A stretch of 64,000 nt of DNA from Streptomyces sp. 11x1 (GCF_032598905.1 NZ_CP122458.1:4551001-4615000); one strand, 5' to 3'. Numbered from the stretch's first letter, positions 42,701 through 50,178 are shown. Notes: generated by a model not told the origin, from the letters alone. Translations and numbers: made by a program.

Positions 42701-43228
42701 CAGGTCCGGGCCAGTCCGGGACTGGCCAACCACAGTCCAGATCACTCCGCCGGGGAACTGTTCTGCGATGTCTGGGAGTTCGCAGATCTGGAGGGCCAGG
42801 GTGGTTTTGCCGATCCCGCCGTAGCCCTCCAGGAAGACGACAGGCGCCCGGCCCTCGTGCTCGCGGCTCAGCAACGCCTTAGTCACCGAGGCGCTGATCT
42901 GCGGGCGCTTCGCCGTATCTCCAAGCGGCGGGGGCGCGAGCTGTCCGCGGCGTCGGCGCTGCGGGCCGATGGGCAGGCCGACCACCAACTGCTCAATCAG
43001 AGTGGCGCTGCTCCCCTCTCCGATGGCGTTGCCCAGGACAGAGCCGCCGGCTCCCACCGCGCTTCTGCCCACGCGTACGGCAGACCGATTCGCCGAAGCG
43101 TCCTCAACTGACTCGGCTTCAAGAGCCTGAGGCGCGGCAGGTAGGTCGTTTGGGGGATTCGGAGCGTATTCCGCCGCCGGTCCCTCCGGACGTTGCTCCC
43201 TGCCCCTGCGTCGGCGCCACAGCCTCAC
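39710..43228 (-). CDS. NB-ARC/WD40 NLR-like STAND protein (1,172 aa)
   Basis: The architecture is a basic N terminus, a short glycine-rich motif at residues 51-72 (VGRSAVGAGGSVLGNAIGEG), and an NB-ARC NTPase with P-loop GYGGIGKTTLA (135-145) and Walker B VLLVVDDVW. A winged-helix/helical middle and about 12-14 WD40 blades (585-1,170, with repeated CAFSPDG and LWD endings) follow. This is the plan of NLR-type sensors, in which the WD40 propeller detects a signal and the NTPase oligomerises. The GTG start overlaps the stop of a two-TM gene that carries the same motif twice. Antiphage or cell-death signalling is inferred. Confidence 0.92.
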   Translation of the reverse strand: MRLWRRRRGREQRPEGPAAEYAPNPPNDLPAAPQALEAESVEDASANRSAVRVGRSAVGAGGSVLGNAIGEGSSATLIEQLVVGLPIGPQRRRRGQLAPPPLGDTAKRPQISASVTKALLSREHEGRAPVVFLEGYGGIGKTTLALQICELPDIAEQFPGGVIWTVVGQSRTGPDLASHLADICEHLSGHRPTTIDPLLVGALLGEILDEGEPVLLVVDDVWTQEQVDAFLVGGTRSARLFTARNMGLAPAVAETVEVGRMTEDEARVTTSAGLPALDAAVLDSLLRFAKGWPVLLGLINASLRARVRAGGPPAEVAAWVAQLVASGGPEALDATMPPHMRATVGATVNASLDLLSADERERYFDLAVFDEDAEVPERVLALLWSVTGGLEHGESRRMISLLSSLRLVSERWCDGEPAFSVHDVLRSYLRHQTPEHDLVSRNQALVQALRTLLPEGRGDHWWLLPPRETFVLQHLPYHLQAALAHTELAALACDPRWIAAQILHLGSAVPAVATLSGIDTTRAAALREILDRDVEILVPEVTPSAVAATLASRLAASPELRDVAARYLDDLPRPLLRPHWPLPDTDAASADGHTGPIGDCAVSPGGDAIATASDDRLVILWDSATLRVRHVLRGHSERVRACAFSPDGSLLLSASTDGTVRVWRVSDGRPVHVFGERAARALGCAWSWDGQWVAAAAGDGTVTVWDVVTGETYQQMLSPSGNEWDCTFTPDGTGLLSVGEDGVLRAWDVSSAEMRWSRAMHTGRIRCCAFSPSGSLIATAGSDTTVRLSRADGEPMHVLRGHTERVRFCGFSPDGAVLATASEDRTIRLWDTTSGQLLRVLRGHTDWVGAAVFLTDGKRLVSCGGDTTVRVWDLAADAPPQIVRPGRRAAGCCAFSPDGRQILAGHSDGLVRLLDVTTAEVRFEAEGHDGRVLDCAVTPNGDVVTAGGDGELALWDVNTGEPRLRFIRHSGRIWGCEVSVDGARMASAGEDGVVRIHDLRSGEVLNELEHRTGHALGCAFSPDDSLIASVGDDGKLRLWDGRTGQLTATLKTGREISLWSCRFSPNGSHLASVGSPATALALWSTTDRTVDTYIPIGGDRITSCAFSPSGRQIATCGDEGYLGVWDVATGAPLTGIRVAFPLNRCAWSATASGSVLAAAGNGGLYVFAYEEE

Positions 43229-43677
43229 CTCTCGCTGTCCTCGCCCAGGGCGTTGCCGGCCACGTCCCCGCCCGCTCCAACGGAGCCCCGGCCCCGCACG
43301 TCGACGTCGGGACTCGCCGCACCAGACGGACGGACGGACGCGGGTGTGGGTGCGCCTGTCACCTTGGCCCCGGGACCGAAGGCGTTGTCGCGCACGTCGC
43401 CGCCCGCCCCGACGGCGCCCCGGCCCCGCACCCGGACGGACCTGCGGGTAGCTGGGGTGGTGCCACCGGGAGTCCTGAGGAGGGTGACCACCGAGAGAGC
43501 GAGTCCGATCACCGCCACAACGGCCGCAACAACACTTGCTGTACTGTCTCCCGTCCTTAGATCAAGGGAGGCCGCCACCACGAGCCAGACGACCACGGCA
43601 AGGCACACCGCTCCGACCGACCACGCGATGACCCGACGAGCTGTTGCCGACACGTTCGGTCCTCTCTGGTGTGCCAC
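43225..43677 (-). CDS. Two-TM protein with duplicated glycine-rich motif, candidate NLR effector (150 aa)
   Basis: Two transmembrane helices (residues about 14-37 and 46-67) precede a cytosolic tail. The tail has two copies of a motif, RGRGAVGAGGDVRDNAFG (84-101) and RGRGSVGAGGDVAGNALG (128-145), 44 residues apart. The same motif occurs once at the N terminus of the NLR-like protein encoded directly downstream, whose start overlaps this stop (GTGA). Such shared short motifs between NLR-like proteins and small effectors are a known feature of bacterial amyloid signalling sequences. A membrane-permeabilising effector is the inferred role. Confidence 0.8.
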   Translation of the reverse strand: MAHQRGPNVSATARRVIAWSVGAVCLAVVVWLVVAASLDLRTGDSTASVVAAVVAVIGLALSVVTLLRTPGGTTPATRRSVRVRGRGAVGAGGDVRDNAFGPGAKVTGAPTPASVRPSGAASPDVDVRGRGSVGAGGDVAGNALGEDSER

Positions 43678-43819
43678 GGACGCTGCGACCGGACAAACCG
43701 GCGGTGCCCGAGTCGCCCATTGTGAGGCAAACTCGCTCAGATGAATAGCAGTTGGCTCATTGCAGCAGGACCTCTGGGTCAGGAGAGCGGGTACACGGAC
43801 GCGTGACTTCGGCCCTCCA

Positions 43820-44824
43820 TCACGCGTCGATGCGGTGCAGGAGCAGTTTCATCGCGCGGGCCGCGTCACGGTAGCCGTAGGTGAGGCGCAGGAAGCGGTC
43901 AGCGGACGGGAGAGGGAGCCGCTGTGCGGCGGGCGGCTCGATCCCCAGCCAGCGGACCCTGGGCGGCAGGACCTCGCGGCGCAGGCTCAGCAGTCCGACG
44001 GCTGGGTCCAGTTCTTCGCACTGGACGGGCACTGCCCCTGTGCCGACGTCGGCGACGACGACCGTGCGCAACGGCAGTGGGTCCACGGCCAGACGGCCGA
44101 GGTCCTCGGTGAAGTACGCAGCAAGCGTGATGGTTCTCTTAGGGGCGTCCAGGGACTCGATCACCCTGATGGGGTCGGTCCAGCCGCGGATACGCGTGCC
44201 GTGCGCGTCCGTCGACGCATACACCTTGTCATTGCCGATCATGCGCGCGCCCGTCGCAACGGCGGCGAGTACGGTCGAGGTTTTCCCGGCGCCAGGAGGT
44301 CCCGCCACGGCGACGGCCCCGTCCGCAACAGCGAAGGCGGACGCGTGGATCGTAACCACACCAGCCGCTTCAAACTCCGTGGTCACGAGCTGTTTGACGA
44401 CGCGCAGGGCGTCGCGGGCGCCTGCCTCGGTGTCGGTGTTCACGACGTGGACCTTGCTGCCGGACACCAGGATCCGGCTCCCCGTGTGCGGATTGACGAC
44501 CAAGCGATCGAGGCCGGGAACTCCCCGGTATTCGACGCCCTCGTTGTAGTCGGGCACGCGTCCGTCGGTCGAGGAGTAGAGCGTAATCGGTCGGCGGACC
44601 GCGTTCGTGGTCAATGAGGGCGGGATCCGGCCCGGCACCAGACGGACCACGGGCAGGCCGGCGCGAAGGGAGACGGGGCGAGCCTGCGGCCAGAGATAGC
44701 GCACGGCCGCGTCGATGAAAGTGCCCGGTCCACTGAGAGCGATCTCGCACTTATCGTACAGCCGGAGTGCTGCCGTCCGGTCGCCCCGTACACCCTCCTC
44801 CGAGTACCCGACGGTGGTCACCAT
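43820..44824 (-). CDS. HPr kinase-like P-loop protein
   Basis: This 334-residue protein has a C-terminal HprK/PEP-carboxykinase-like fold: TIHASAFAV, Walker A VAGPPGAGKTSTVLA near residue 170, and GNDKVYAST as the second strand. The N-terminal half shows PDYNEGVEYRG and lacks the HPr kinase N domain. Related HprK-like proteins accompany peptide natural-product and other accessory clusters. The target may be a small molecule or peptide rather than HPr. It is separated from the two-TM gene by 142 bases on the same strand. Confidence 0.8.
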   Translation of the reverse strand: MVTTVGYSEEGVRGDRTAALRLYDKCEIALSGPGTFIDAAVRYLWPQARPVSLRAGLPVVRLVPGRIPPSLTTNAVRRPITLYSSTDGRVPDYNEGVEYRGVPGLDRLVVNPHTGSRILVSGSKVHVVNTDTEAGARDALRVVKQLVTTEFEAAGVVTIHASAFAVADGAVAVAGPPGAGKTSTVLAAVATGARMIGNDKVYASTDAHGTRIRGWTDPIRVIESLDAPKRTITLAAYFTEDLGRLAVDPLPLRTVVVADVGTGAVPVQCEELDPAVGLLSLRREVLPPRVRWLGIEPPAAQRLPLPSADRFLRLTYGYRDAARAMKLLLHRIDA

Positions 44825-45098
44825 GTCGGCATTCTGTCCAACCGGGCAGATTCGAAGCGCGGGTTGACCTCACGGGTAGCGGTCGCATCCTCGTCGTCCG
44901 GACCGGCCTCGACGTCTGGGCCCCGGGCCGCGCTGTTGGCCGCGTGCGATCCGGAACACGGGCTGCACTCGGTGCTCGTGCAGCCGACAGCGCTGCTGCG
45001 ATCCGGAACGATTGGGTTCGCTGGCAAACCCCTCTATTGGATGGCGCGGACAACTGAGGGGCGATCGGCACCGTTCATCACGTCCTACGCGAACGTCA
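44825..45098. other. Gap with a possible gene fragment on the plus strand
   Basis: From 44,864 a plus-strand frame reads CDPEHGLHSVLVQPTALL, then GTIGFAGKPLYWMAR, with moderately biased codons. It then runs into the antisense of the DUF397 gene. It has only a TTG start and no proper end, so it could be a gene remnant. I do not call a gene. Confidence 0.25.
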
Positions 45099-45287
45099 TC
45101 AATGCTGTCTCTGCCTGGCGTGCTCCACGAAGGCCGTCCACGTGGCCCGTTGGACTTCGATCATTCCCCGGTCGCGTGCCTTGGTGTCCCGGATCATCAC
45201 TGTGGTCGCGTCGTTGTCTGCTATTTCGACGCAGTTCTGCGTTTCCGTGTAGGAGCTGGTTCGCCAGTTCGGTGTCATCGCCCGCAC
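45099..45287 (-). CDS. DUF397 protein
   Basis: This 62-residue protein contains WRTSSYTETQNCVEIA and MIRDTKARDRG followed by WTAFVEHAR, the DUF397 pattern. GTG 45,287 has AGGAGA seven bases upstream; ATG 45,278 is possible. It lies 11 bases after the XRE gene. XRE(DUF5753)/DUF397 pairs are abundant in Streptomyces and work as regulator and small partner (antitoxin/toxin-like or sigma-interacting) modules. Confidence 0.88.
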   Translation of the reverse strand: MRAMTPNWRTSSYTETQNCVEIADNDATTVMIRDTKARDRGMIEVQRATWTAFVEHARQRQH

Positions 45288-45298
45288 GGTGCGCTCTC

Positions 45299-46153
45299 CT
45301 AGTCGTTCGGGATCTGGTCGTAGTGCTGGATCGCCGTGGAGATGAGGTCTCGGACGGCGGTGCCGTAGACCGCTGACTGCTTCAGGAGGGCGAACGCCTT
45401 GGTGTACAGCTCGATTTCTCGGGGCTGGGAGACGGAGAACTCCGCCGAGTAGGTCTCGACGAGGACGAGTCGGCTGTCGAACATCGAGAACGCGTTGCCC
45501 GGCCAGATGAGGGTCGGGGCGGACTTGGGGACGATGCCCAGGCTGAGGCGGGGAAGGCGCATCACCGCCAGGAGGCGGTCGAGCTGTCCCTTCATCACTT
45601 CTGGGCCGCCGAAGTTGGTGTAGAGGGCCTGTTCGCCGAGGAGGACGTTGAAGATGCGTTCACCCTGGTACAGGTACTGCTGGCGTTCGAGTCGCTTCGC
45701 CACGGCCGCTTCGGTGTCGTTGGGTATCTCGTAGTAGCTGACGCCCTGTTGGAAGACCTCGGCGGCGTAGTCCGCGGTCTGGAGGGTTCCCCAGATGAGT
45801 GTGGGGTGCCAGATGCGGAAGACCTTGGTCTTGGCGTACACCGGGATGGCTTGGCGCTGTCGTTTCTCAACGCCGGTCTGGAGTTGCCGGCGCCATTCGA
45901 GCCACAGCTCGTCGACGTGGCGGACGATCGCGACCAGGTCGCCGAGCTGGTCGCCCTGGCCGGTCTTCTCGCACCAGACGCGGATGTCGTCCTCGCTGGG
46001 GCGCTGCTTGCCGTTCTCGATGCGGGAGACCTTCGACTCCTGCCACGCGGTGGCGCGCGCGAATGCCCGGCCGCTGGCGAATCCGGCGTCCTTGCGGAAG
46101 CCGCGCAGCCGGGCACCGAGCGCTTGCAGTGCTTCTTGTACTTGGGTGCTCAC
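45299..46153 (-). CDS. XRE regulator with DUF5753 domain
   Basis: This 284-residue regulator has an N-terminal Cro/C1 HTH (ALGARLRGFRKDAGFASGRAFARATAWQESKVSRIENGKQRP). The C-terminal DUF5753 domain reads IPVYAKTKVFRIWHPTLIWGTLQTADYAAEVF, VLLGEQALYTNFGG and SLGIVP. The GTG start is seven bases after the upstream DUF6879 stop. Together with DUF397 it forms the typical Streptomyces regulatory pair that often controls development or secondary metabolism. Confidence 0.9.
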   Translation of the reverse strand: MSTQVQEALQALGARLRGFRKDAGFASGRAFARATAWQESKVSRIENGKQRPSEDDIRVWCEKTGQGDQLGDLVAIVRHVDELWLEWRRQLQTGVEKRQRQAIPVYAKTKVFRIWHPTLIWGTLQTADYAAEVFQQGVSYYEIPNDTEAAVAKRLERQQYLYQGERIFNVLLGEQALYTNFGGPEVMKGQLDRLLAVMRLPRLSLGIVPKSAPTLIWPGNAFSMFDSRLVLVETYSAEFSVSQPREIELYTKAFALLKQSAVYGTAVRDLISTAIQHYDQIPND

Positions 46154-46160
46154 GGGTCGG

Positions 46161-46685
46161 TCAGGGCTTGTACTCGGGGTGCGGGGTGGCGGCGGACCAC
46201 AGCAGGTCCCGTAGGCGTACGCACTCGGCCACGGTGTCCGGGTCCTCGATCAGTTCTGATCCGAGCACCCTGCCGTCGGGGGCGAAGTGGCCCACGGCGA
46301 GGAGGCGGTCGTCGTACAGCCACCAGTCGTTGCCTCCCACGGGGAAGGTGACGTCCTCCGGCAGGCGGTGCCGGGGCAGCCAGCGGATCTCCTCGCCGGC
46401 CTCCTCGTTGAGGGCGGTGGTGGCGTGCTCCCACTGGATGTAGGGGGTGTGCGGCTCGGTGATGACTCGGACGCGTCGGACGGTTTTCCCTTCTCCGGTG
46501 ACGCGCCGGATGAGCTGCGTCCAGGGCTCCATGTAGGAGTAGTCGACGGTCTCGCCGCGCAGCCAGCTCGTGAACGGGCTGTCCTCGTCGGGGACGGAGT
46601 AGTCGTCCCTCAGCTCCAGATGGAATGCGTCCTGCGCGAAGCTCTCAAAGAGCCGGTTGCGCTCGGCGCTGGAGATCAGCTCCAC
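46161..46685 (-). CDS. DUF6879-like protein
   Basis: This 174-residue protein contains SFAQDAFHLELRDDYSVPDEDSPF, RRVRVITEPHTPYIQWEH, RWLPRH and WWLYDDRLLAVGHF, which I associate with DUF6879. Its role is unknown, but it regularly stands beside XRE/DUF397 pairs in Streptomyces. It overlaps the preceding gene by 41 bases and is followed by the XRE gene, so all four belong to one leftward operon. Confidence 0.85.
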   Translation of the reverse strand: MELISSAERNRLFESFAQDAFHLELRDDYSVPDEDSPFTSWLRGETVDYSYMEPWTQLIRRVTGEGKTVRRVRVITEPHTPYIQWEHATTALNEEAGEEIRWLPRHRLPEDVTFPVGGNDWWLYDDRLLAVGHFAPDGRVLGSELIEDPDTVAECVRLRDLLWSAATPHPEYKP

Positions 46686-47064
46686 GCGGTTCCTCCAGTA
46701 GGGCGGTGATCGCGGCCTTGGGGACCTCGACCACGGTCTCGTAGTCCGGAATCTCCATCTGGGCCAACGCCTCGGGGTCGGTCACCTCGCGGCCCTGGAC
46801 GACGAACGTACCGCTCGGCGTCAGGATCATGATCGGATCCTCGACGCGCCTGATCTCCCCGGCCGCCAGGCCGTCGTTGGTGAGGTGCTCGAACAGCTCT
46901 GTGGGCACCTCCACCGCCGTCTCCCCCTCCAGGATCTCAAGCTGCATCAGCAGGACGTTCGCGAAGATCTTCCAGCCCTGGACGAGGTAGGTGTCCCGGT
47001 CCGTGGCGTACAGGGTCGGGCAGTCGCCGACCGTGGAGTTCTTACCAAGGAACCGTAGCTTCAT
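46645..47064 (-). CDS. Unknown first gene of the DUF6879/XRE/DUF397 operon (139 aa)
   Basis: The protein starts MKLRFLGKNSTVGDCPTLYATDRDTYLVQGW. It contains a repeated strand-like pattern (VEVPTELFEHLT and VEVPKAAITALL) suggesting a small duplicated beta domain. No characterised family is recognised. Similar proteins occur beside DUF6879 genes. The last 41 bases overlap the next gene. The stretch to 47,262 is a divergent promoter region shared with the lanthipeptide cluster genes. Confidence 0.75.
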   Translation of the reverse strand: MKLRFLGKNSTVGDCPTLYATDRDTYLVQGWKIFANVLLMQLEILEGETAVEVPTELFEHLTNDGLAAGEIRRVEDPIMILTPSGTFVVQGREVTDPEALAQMEIPDYETVVEVPKAAITALLEEPRGADLQRRAQPAL

Positions 47065-47262
47065 GGCCGTTCTCCTGTCTGCTGCCTTGCTTGGGTTTGC
47101 GCGACATGACGATGGTCGATGGGCGGTTGTGGGCCGTCAATCGGCTTGCTGCAAACTCGCGCAATCTCCTTGGGACATGGGTGACGGCCGCTCTACGTTC
47201 GTCTCCGAACCCGAGCAACCGAGGCAGTCGCCGCAGGTTGCGGTACCGAGGGGAGATGCGTG

Positions 47263-47631
47263 GTGAGCACCGTGACGGACAGACGCAAGGCTCCAGCCGT
47301 CGACAAGCAGCCCATCGACACGAAGCTGATCGCGGACAGCACCGACGCCGCCCTGAGGATGAAGCTGGGCACCTCCACCCGCGAGAGCATCGACATCAGG
47401 ACCACGGCCGTCATCGAGCAGCTGAACCGGCTTCTCGGCGTGGACCTGGGCGCGGACGAGGACCCCGACATCAGGAGTCTGGTCAGCCGGGCGAACACAC
47501 TGCTGGAGCTGTCAGCGCGTCCTACGAAGGAGACGCCGGCCTTCAGCGCCTTCTTCTTCATGCGCGATGTCGCCAGTCTTACCCGTCGGCTGCTGTGGGT
47601 CTGCCCGGAGGCAGGCGGCCATGCGCCCTGA
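47263..47631 (+). CDS. DUF6415-like natural product biosynthesis protein
   Basis: This 122-residue helical protein contains IEQLNRLLGVDLGADEDPDIRSL and TPAFSAFFFMRDVASLTRRLLWV, which I recall from DUF6415 proteins found in Streptomyces peptide natural-product clusters. GTG 47,263 has GGGGAG seven bases upstream, better placed than GTG 47,260. The role is unknown. The stop overlaps the next gene by 11 bases. It opens the rightward run leading to the FxLD lanthipeptide genes. Confidence 0.75.
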   Translation: MSTVTDRRKAPAVDKQPIDTKLIADSTDAALRMKLGTSTRESIDIRTTAVIEQLNRLLGVDLGADEDPDIRSLVSRANTLLELSARPTKETPAFSAFFFMRDVASLTRRLLWVCPEAGGHAP

Positions 47632-48022
47632 TCACCCCGTGCTCCTTCATCTCTCTCCCACGCCGGCACGCGCCGTCCGCGAGCCTGAGTCCGGGTTCTG
47701 GTGCGAATGGCGTCACGCGGACGGGCGGCGCATCAGCTGTGCCGCGCAGCCGACCGCCGCCTCGGCTGTCCGATGGGCACGCATTCAAGTCCGCGTCATC
47801 GCCTCGGCCGCTGAGCCGGACTTCATCGGCCTTCTCGTGGACCGACGTGCCCAGAGCTGGCGGGACGCCGTCTCAGCTCTTCAACAAGGTGTGGATTTCA
47901 CGCTGCCGCTCGCAGCGGGGTCGTGCTCCTTCGTGTGGCATGCGCGCCCCGTCGCCTTTCTGCCCCTCGTCGGCGGTAACCCGATGCCCCATCTCCTGGG
48001 AGGAGGCCCGCCATGGGAGTGA
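47621..48022 (+). CDS. Unknown protein in the lanthipeptide region (133 aa)
   Basis: The protein starts MRPDHPVLLHLSPTPARA and contains SGFWCEWRHADGRRI and DFIGLLVDRRAQSWRDAV. Codon bias is good. GGAGG lies upstream, inside the preceding gene. No family is recognised. It overlaps neighbours at both ends (11 and 10 bases), so it belongs to one translationally coupled run. Confidence 0.65.
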   Translation: MRPDHPVLLHLSPTPARAVREPESGFWCEWRHADGRRISCAAQPTAASAVRWARIQVRVIASAAEPDFIGLLVDRRAQSWRDAVSALQQGVDFTLPLAAGSCSFVWHARPVAFLPLVGGNPMPHLLGGGPPWE

Positions 48023-48306
48023 GGCCAGGAGAGTTGTGGAGCCGTTTCGACTGGGCGACCGGCAGCTGCTTCAGATGCGAGCAGACGAACGTCCCCGTGC
48101 CCGAGGTCGGCGAGATCGCGATGGCGGGCACGGCGTTTCCCCTCTGCGCCTGCCAGCGATGCGTCTTCAGGCTCGAACAGCTCCACTGGACGATGAGCGA
48201 GCGCGCCACCCGCCTGCGGAATGCCCCGGCCCCCGGACAGCCCCGTCCCCTCTGCCAGTGGCCCACCAAAGCGCCACTCAACAGACCGCCCGCCCACGTC
48301 GCGTAG
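48013..48306 (+). CDS. Cysteine-rich zinc-ribbon-like small protein (97 aa)
   Basis: The protein contains CFRCEQTNVPVPEVGE and, 20 residues on, CACQRCVFRLEQLHW, so two Cys pairs are arranged as in a zinc ribbon. The end is proline-rich. The family is not recognised. The start lies inside the preceding gene. It may bind metal or partner proteins in the lanthipeptide locus. Confidence 0.65.
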   Translation: MGVRPGELWSRFDWATGSCFRCEQTNVPVPEVGEIAMAGTAFPLCACQRCVFRLEQLHWTMSERATRLRNAPAPGQPRPLCQWPTKAPLNRPPAHVA

Positions 48307-48339
48307 GAGAACGGCCGCGTCTTAGGCGGGCCTTCAACC

Positions 48340-48405
48340 CCCGCTCCCGCTGTTCGAGCTGGAGGTATCCCCGACCTCAGAAGGACAGGTCACAGCGGGA
48401 GCGGG
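48340..48405. promoter_or_regulatory. 13-bp inverted repeat with 40-nt loop
   Basis: CCCGCTCCCGCTG (48,340-48,352) is perfectly complementary to CAGCGGGAGCGGG (48,393-48,405). It lies between the accessory genes and the small ORF before the methyltransferase, and may be a leader structure or an operator. Confidence 0.55.
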
Positions 48406-48434
48406 CCGCACCGCCACAAGAAGAGAGAGCCGCC

Positions 48435-48605
48435 TTGGCAACCGAGGAACCAGACGACGACACGTTGTTCGACCTGATCGGCGCCCTCGGCGCCGGAATC
48501 AATGCCAGTAAGGACGAGGGCCTTCCCCTTGACGTGCGCGAACTCACCGCTGACCTGGCCGACAACACCGCAGACAGGCTGGCCCAGTTCAAGAAGACGA
48601 CGTAG
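48435..48605 (+). CDS. Small acidic protein before the FxLD methyltransferase (56 aa)
   Basis: The frame starts with TTG 48,435 and reads DDDTLFDLIGALGAGINASKDEGLPLDVRELTADLADNTADRLAQFKK. It looks like a short helical protein and ends 20 bases before the methyltransferase start. The start codon is weak and no strong Shine-Dalgarno is seen. It could be a regulator, or a second precursor without cysteine. Confidence 0.45.
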   Translation: MATEEPDDDTLFDLIGALGAGINASKDEGLPLDVRELTADLADNTADRLAQFKKTT

Positions 48606-48625
48606 TGCCGAGAAGGAGAATGCTT

Positions 48626-49873
48626 GTGAACGACACTCCCGCCCCAACGTCCGAGAAGCACAACGCCCCCGCATCCGAACAGCAGATGCGTGATGCCATG
48701 GTGGAGCGGCTGATCGAACTGAGGGCCGCGCGCAGTGGCCGCGTCGTGGCCGCGTTCCGTTCGGTACCCCGGCACCTGGCCACCCCCGAAGTGGACATGA
48801 CCAAGACCTACGAGGCCGAGTTCGCCCCGGTCACGAAGACGGATGCGACGGGCGTGAACATCAGCTCGGTGTCCGCCCCGCGCATCCAGGCCATGCAGAT
48901 CGAGCAGGCGGACATCCAGCCGGGGATGAACGTCCTGGAGATCGGCTCCGGCGGGGTGAACGCGGCCTACCTCGCCGAGATGGTGGGCGAGCAGGGCCGC
49001 GTCGTCACGATGGACATCGACCACGACGTCACCCAGCGTGCCGAGGAGTTCCTCAAGGCGACCGGCTACGACCGGATTGTCACCGTGATCACAGCCGACG
49101 GCGAGCACGGCGTAGCCGGCCACGCGCCGTACGACCGCATCGTCGTCACCGTGCAGGCCGCCGACATCCCGTCCGCCTGGGTCCACCAGCTGAAGGAGGG
49201 TGGTCGGCTCGTGGTGCCGCTGCGGATGCGTGGCATGACCCGCACGGTGGCGTTCGTCCGCGACAGGGAGCGGCTCGTCAGTGACGGGTTCGAGCTGTGC
49301 GGGTTCGTGCCGATGCAGGGCGTCGGGGAGAACCGCGTGCGCCTGGTATTGCTCCACGACGTGGAAGGGGAGGAGATCGCCCTCCGCCTCGACGGCCATT
49401 TCGAGCCTGACGCCGAGGCCCTGCGTGTGGCCCTGGGCATGCCCCGTGTCGAGGCGTGGTCGGGCGTCACCGTGGCCGGCGACGAGTCCACCGAGCACCT
49501 GGACCTGTGGCTGACGACCGCCCTCGACAACCTGCCCCTGATGGCTGCCAAGATCGGCGCACGGAAGCGTGGTCTGGTCGGCTCCACGTCGCCGATCGGC
49601 GTCCCCACGCTGGTGGACGTGGACAGCTTCGCCTACCGCACCGCGCGCCCCATCGACGACCCCGACCGGTACGAGCTCGGGGCGATCGGCCACGGGCCGC
49701 AGGGACAGAAGGTCGCGGACCGTCTGGTGGAGGAGATCCAGGTCTGGCACAGCGACCACCGGGCCCACCGTGCGCACATCGAGGTCCACCCGGCAGGTAC
49801 GCCGGACGACCGGCTTCCCGCGGGCCGTCTCGTCGACCGACCCCACACGCGGGTCACGATCACCTGGCCGTGA
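48626..49873 (+). CDS. FxLD-system protein-L-isoaspartate-type methyltransferase
   Basis: This 415-residue SAM-dependent enzyme has an N-terminal PCMT domain: VPRHLATPE, VSAPRIQAMQIEQ, the SAM loop VLEIGSGGVNAAYLAEM and LKEGGRLVVPL. A 200-residue C-terminal domain specific to the FxLD group follows. Related lanthipeptide enzymes methylate an Asp in the peptide, which leads to isoaspartate. GTG 48,626 has AAGGAG eight bases upstream. The precursor peptide gene follows after 70 bases. Confidence 0.9.
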   Translation: MNDTPAPTSEKHNAPASEQQMRDAMVERLIELRAARSGRVVAAFRSVPRHLATPEVDMTKTYEAEFAPVTKTDATGVNISSVSAPRIQAMQIEQADIQPGMNVLEIGSGGVNAAYLAEMVGEQGRVVTMDIDHDVTQRAEEFLKATGYDRIVTVITADGEHGVAGHAPYDRIVVTVQAADIPSAWVHQLKEGGRLVVPLRMRGMTRTVAFVRDRERLVSDGFELCGFVPMQGVGENRVRLVLLHDVEGEEIALRLDGHFEPDAEALRVALGMPRVEAWSGVTVAGDESTEHLDLWLTTALDNLPLMAAKIGARKRGLVGSTSPIGVPTLVDVDSFAYRTARPIDDPDRYELGAIGHGPQGQKVADRLVEEIQVWHSDHRAHRAHIEVHPAGTPDDRLPAGRLVDRPHTRVTITWP

Positions 49874-49943
49874 CGCCGTCGGCGGCGCCACGGCCAGGCC
49901 GGCACAGCACATCCCACCCGCCTTTTCCCGTGAGGAGTACGTG

Positions 49944-50138
49944 ATGGCACAGCAGAACCCCACGACAACGCTGAAGGCCGCGACCGACTACAGCACCAAC
50001 ACCGGGTCGGACTTCGACCTCAACATCGAGACCCTCGCCTCGGCCCCGGTCATCGGCTCGCTGCTGAACGACACCAGCGACAACTGCACCTCCACCTGCC
50101 AGTCCGCCTGCACCAATAGCACCTGCATCGGCGGCTGA
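49944..50138 (+). CDS. lanA: FxLD family lanthipeptide precursor (64 aa)
   Basis: The leader contains the FDLN motif (Phe24-Asn27) that names the FxLD family. The core has four cysteines (48, 52, 56, 61), at least nine Ser/Thr residues for dehydration, and Asp43 and Asp46 as possible methyltransferase targets. GAGGAG lies six bases before ATG 49,944. No double-Gly protease site is seen; the C terminus is CIGG. It sits between methyltransferase and dehydratase, followed by a hairpin that may set its expression level above that of the enzymes. Confidence 0.92.
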   Translation: MAQQNPTTTLKAATDYSTNTGSDFDLNIETLASAPVIGSLLNDTSDNCTSTCQSACTNSTCIGG

Positions 50139-50146
50139 CCCAACCA

Positions 50147-50178
50147 GGGGCCGGGCGAAATCCGACGCGCCCGGCCCC
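50147..50178. terminator. Partial terminator between lanA and lanB
   Basis: Arms GGGGCCGGGCG (50,147-50,157) and CGCCCGGCCCC (50,168-50,178) form a perfect 11-bp stem with a 10-base loop, eight bases after the precursor stop. Such attenuators raise peptide over enzyme transcripts. Confidence 0.75.

Noticed and set aside
39710..43228. Tandem DNA repeats or CRISPR in the WD40 gene
   Set aside because: The periodicity of about 120 bases comes from WD40 blades (CAFSPDG ... LWD) in one reading frame; there are no identical repeats with unique spacers.
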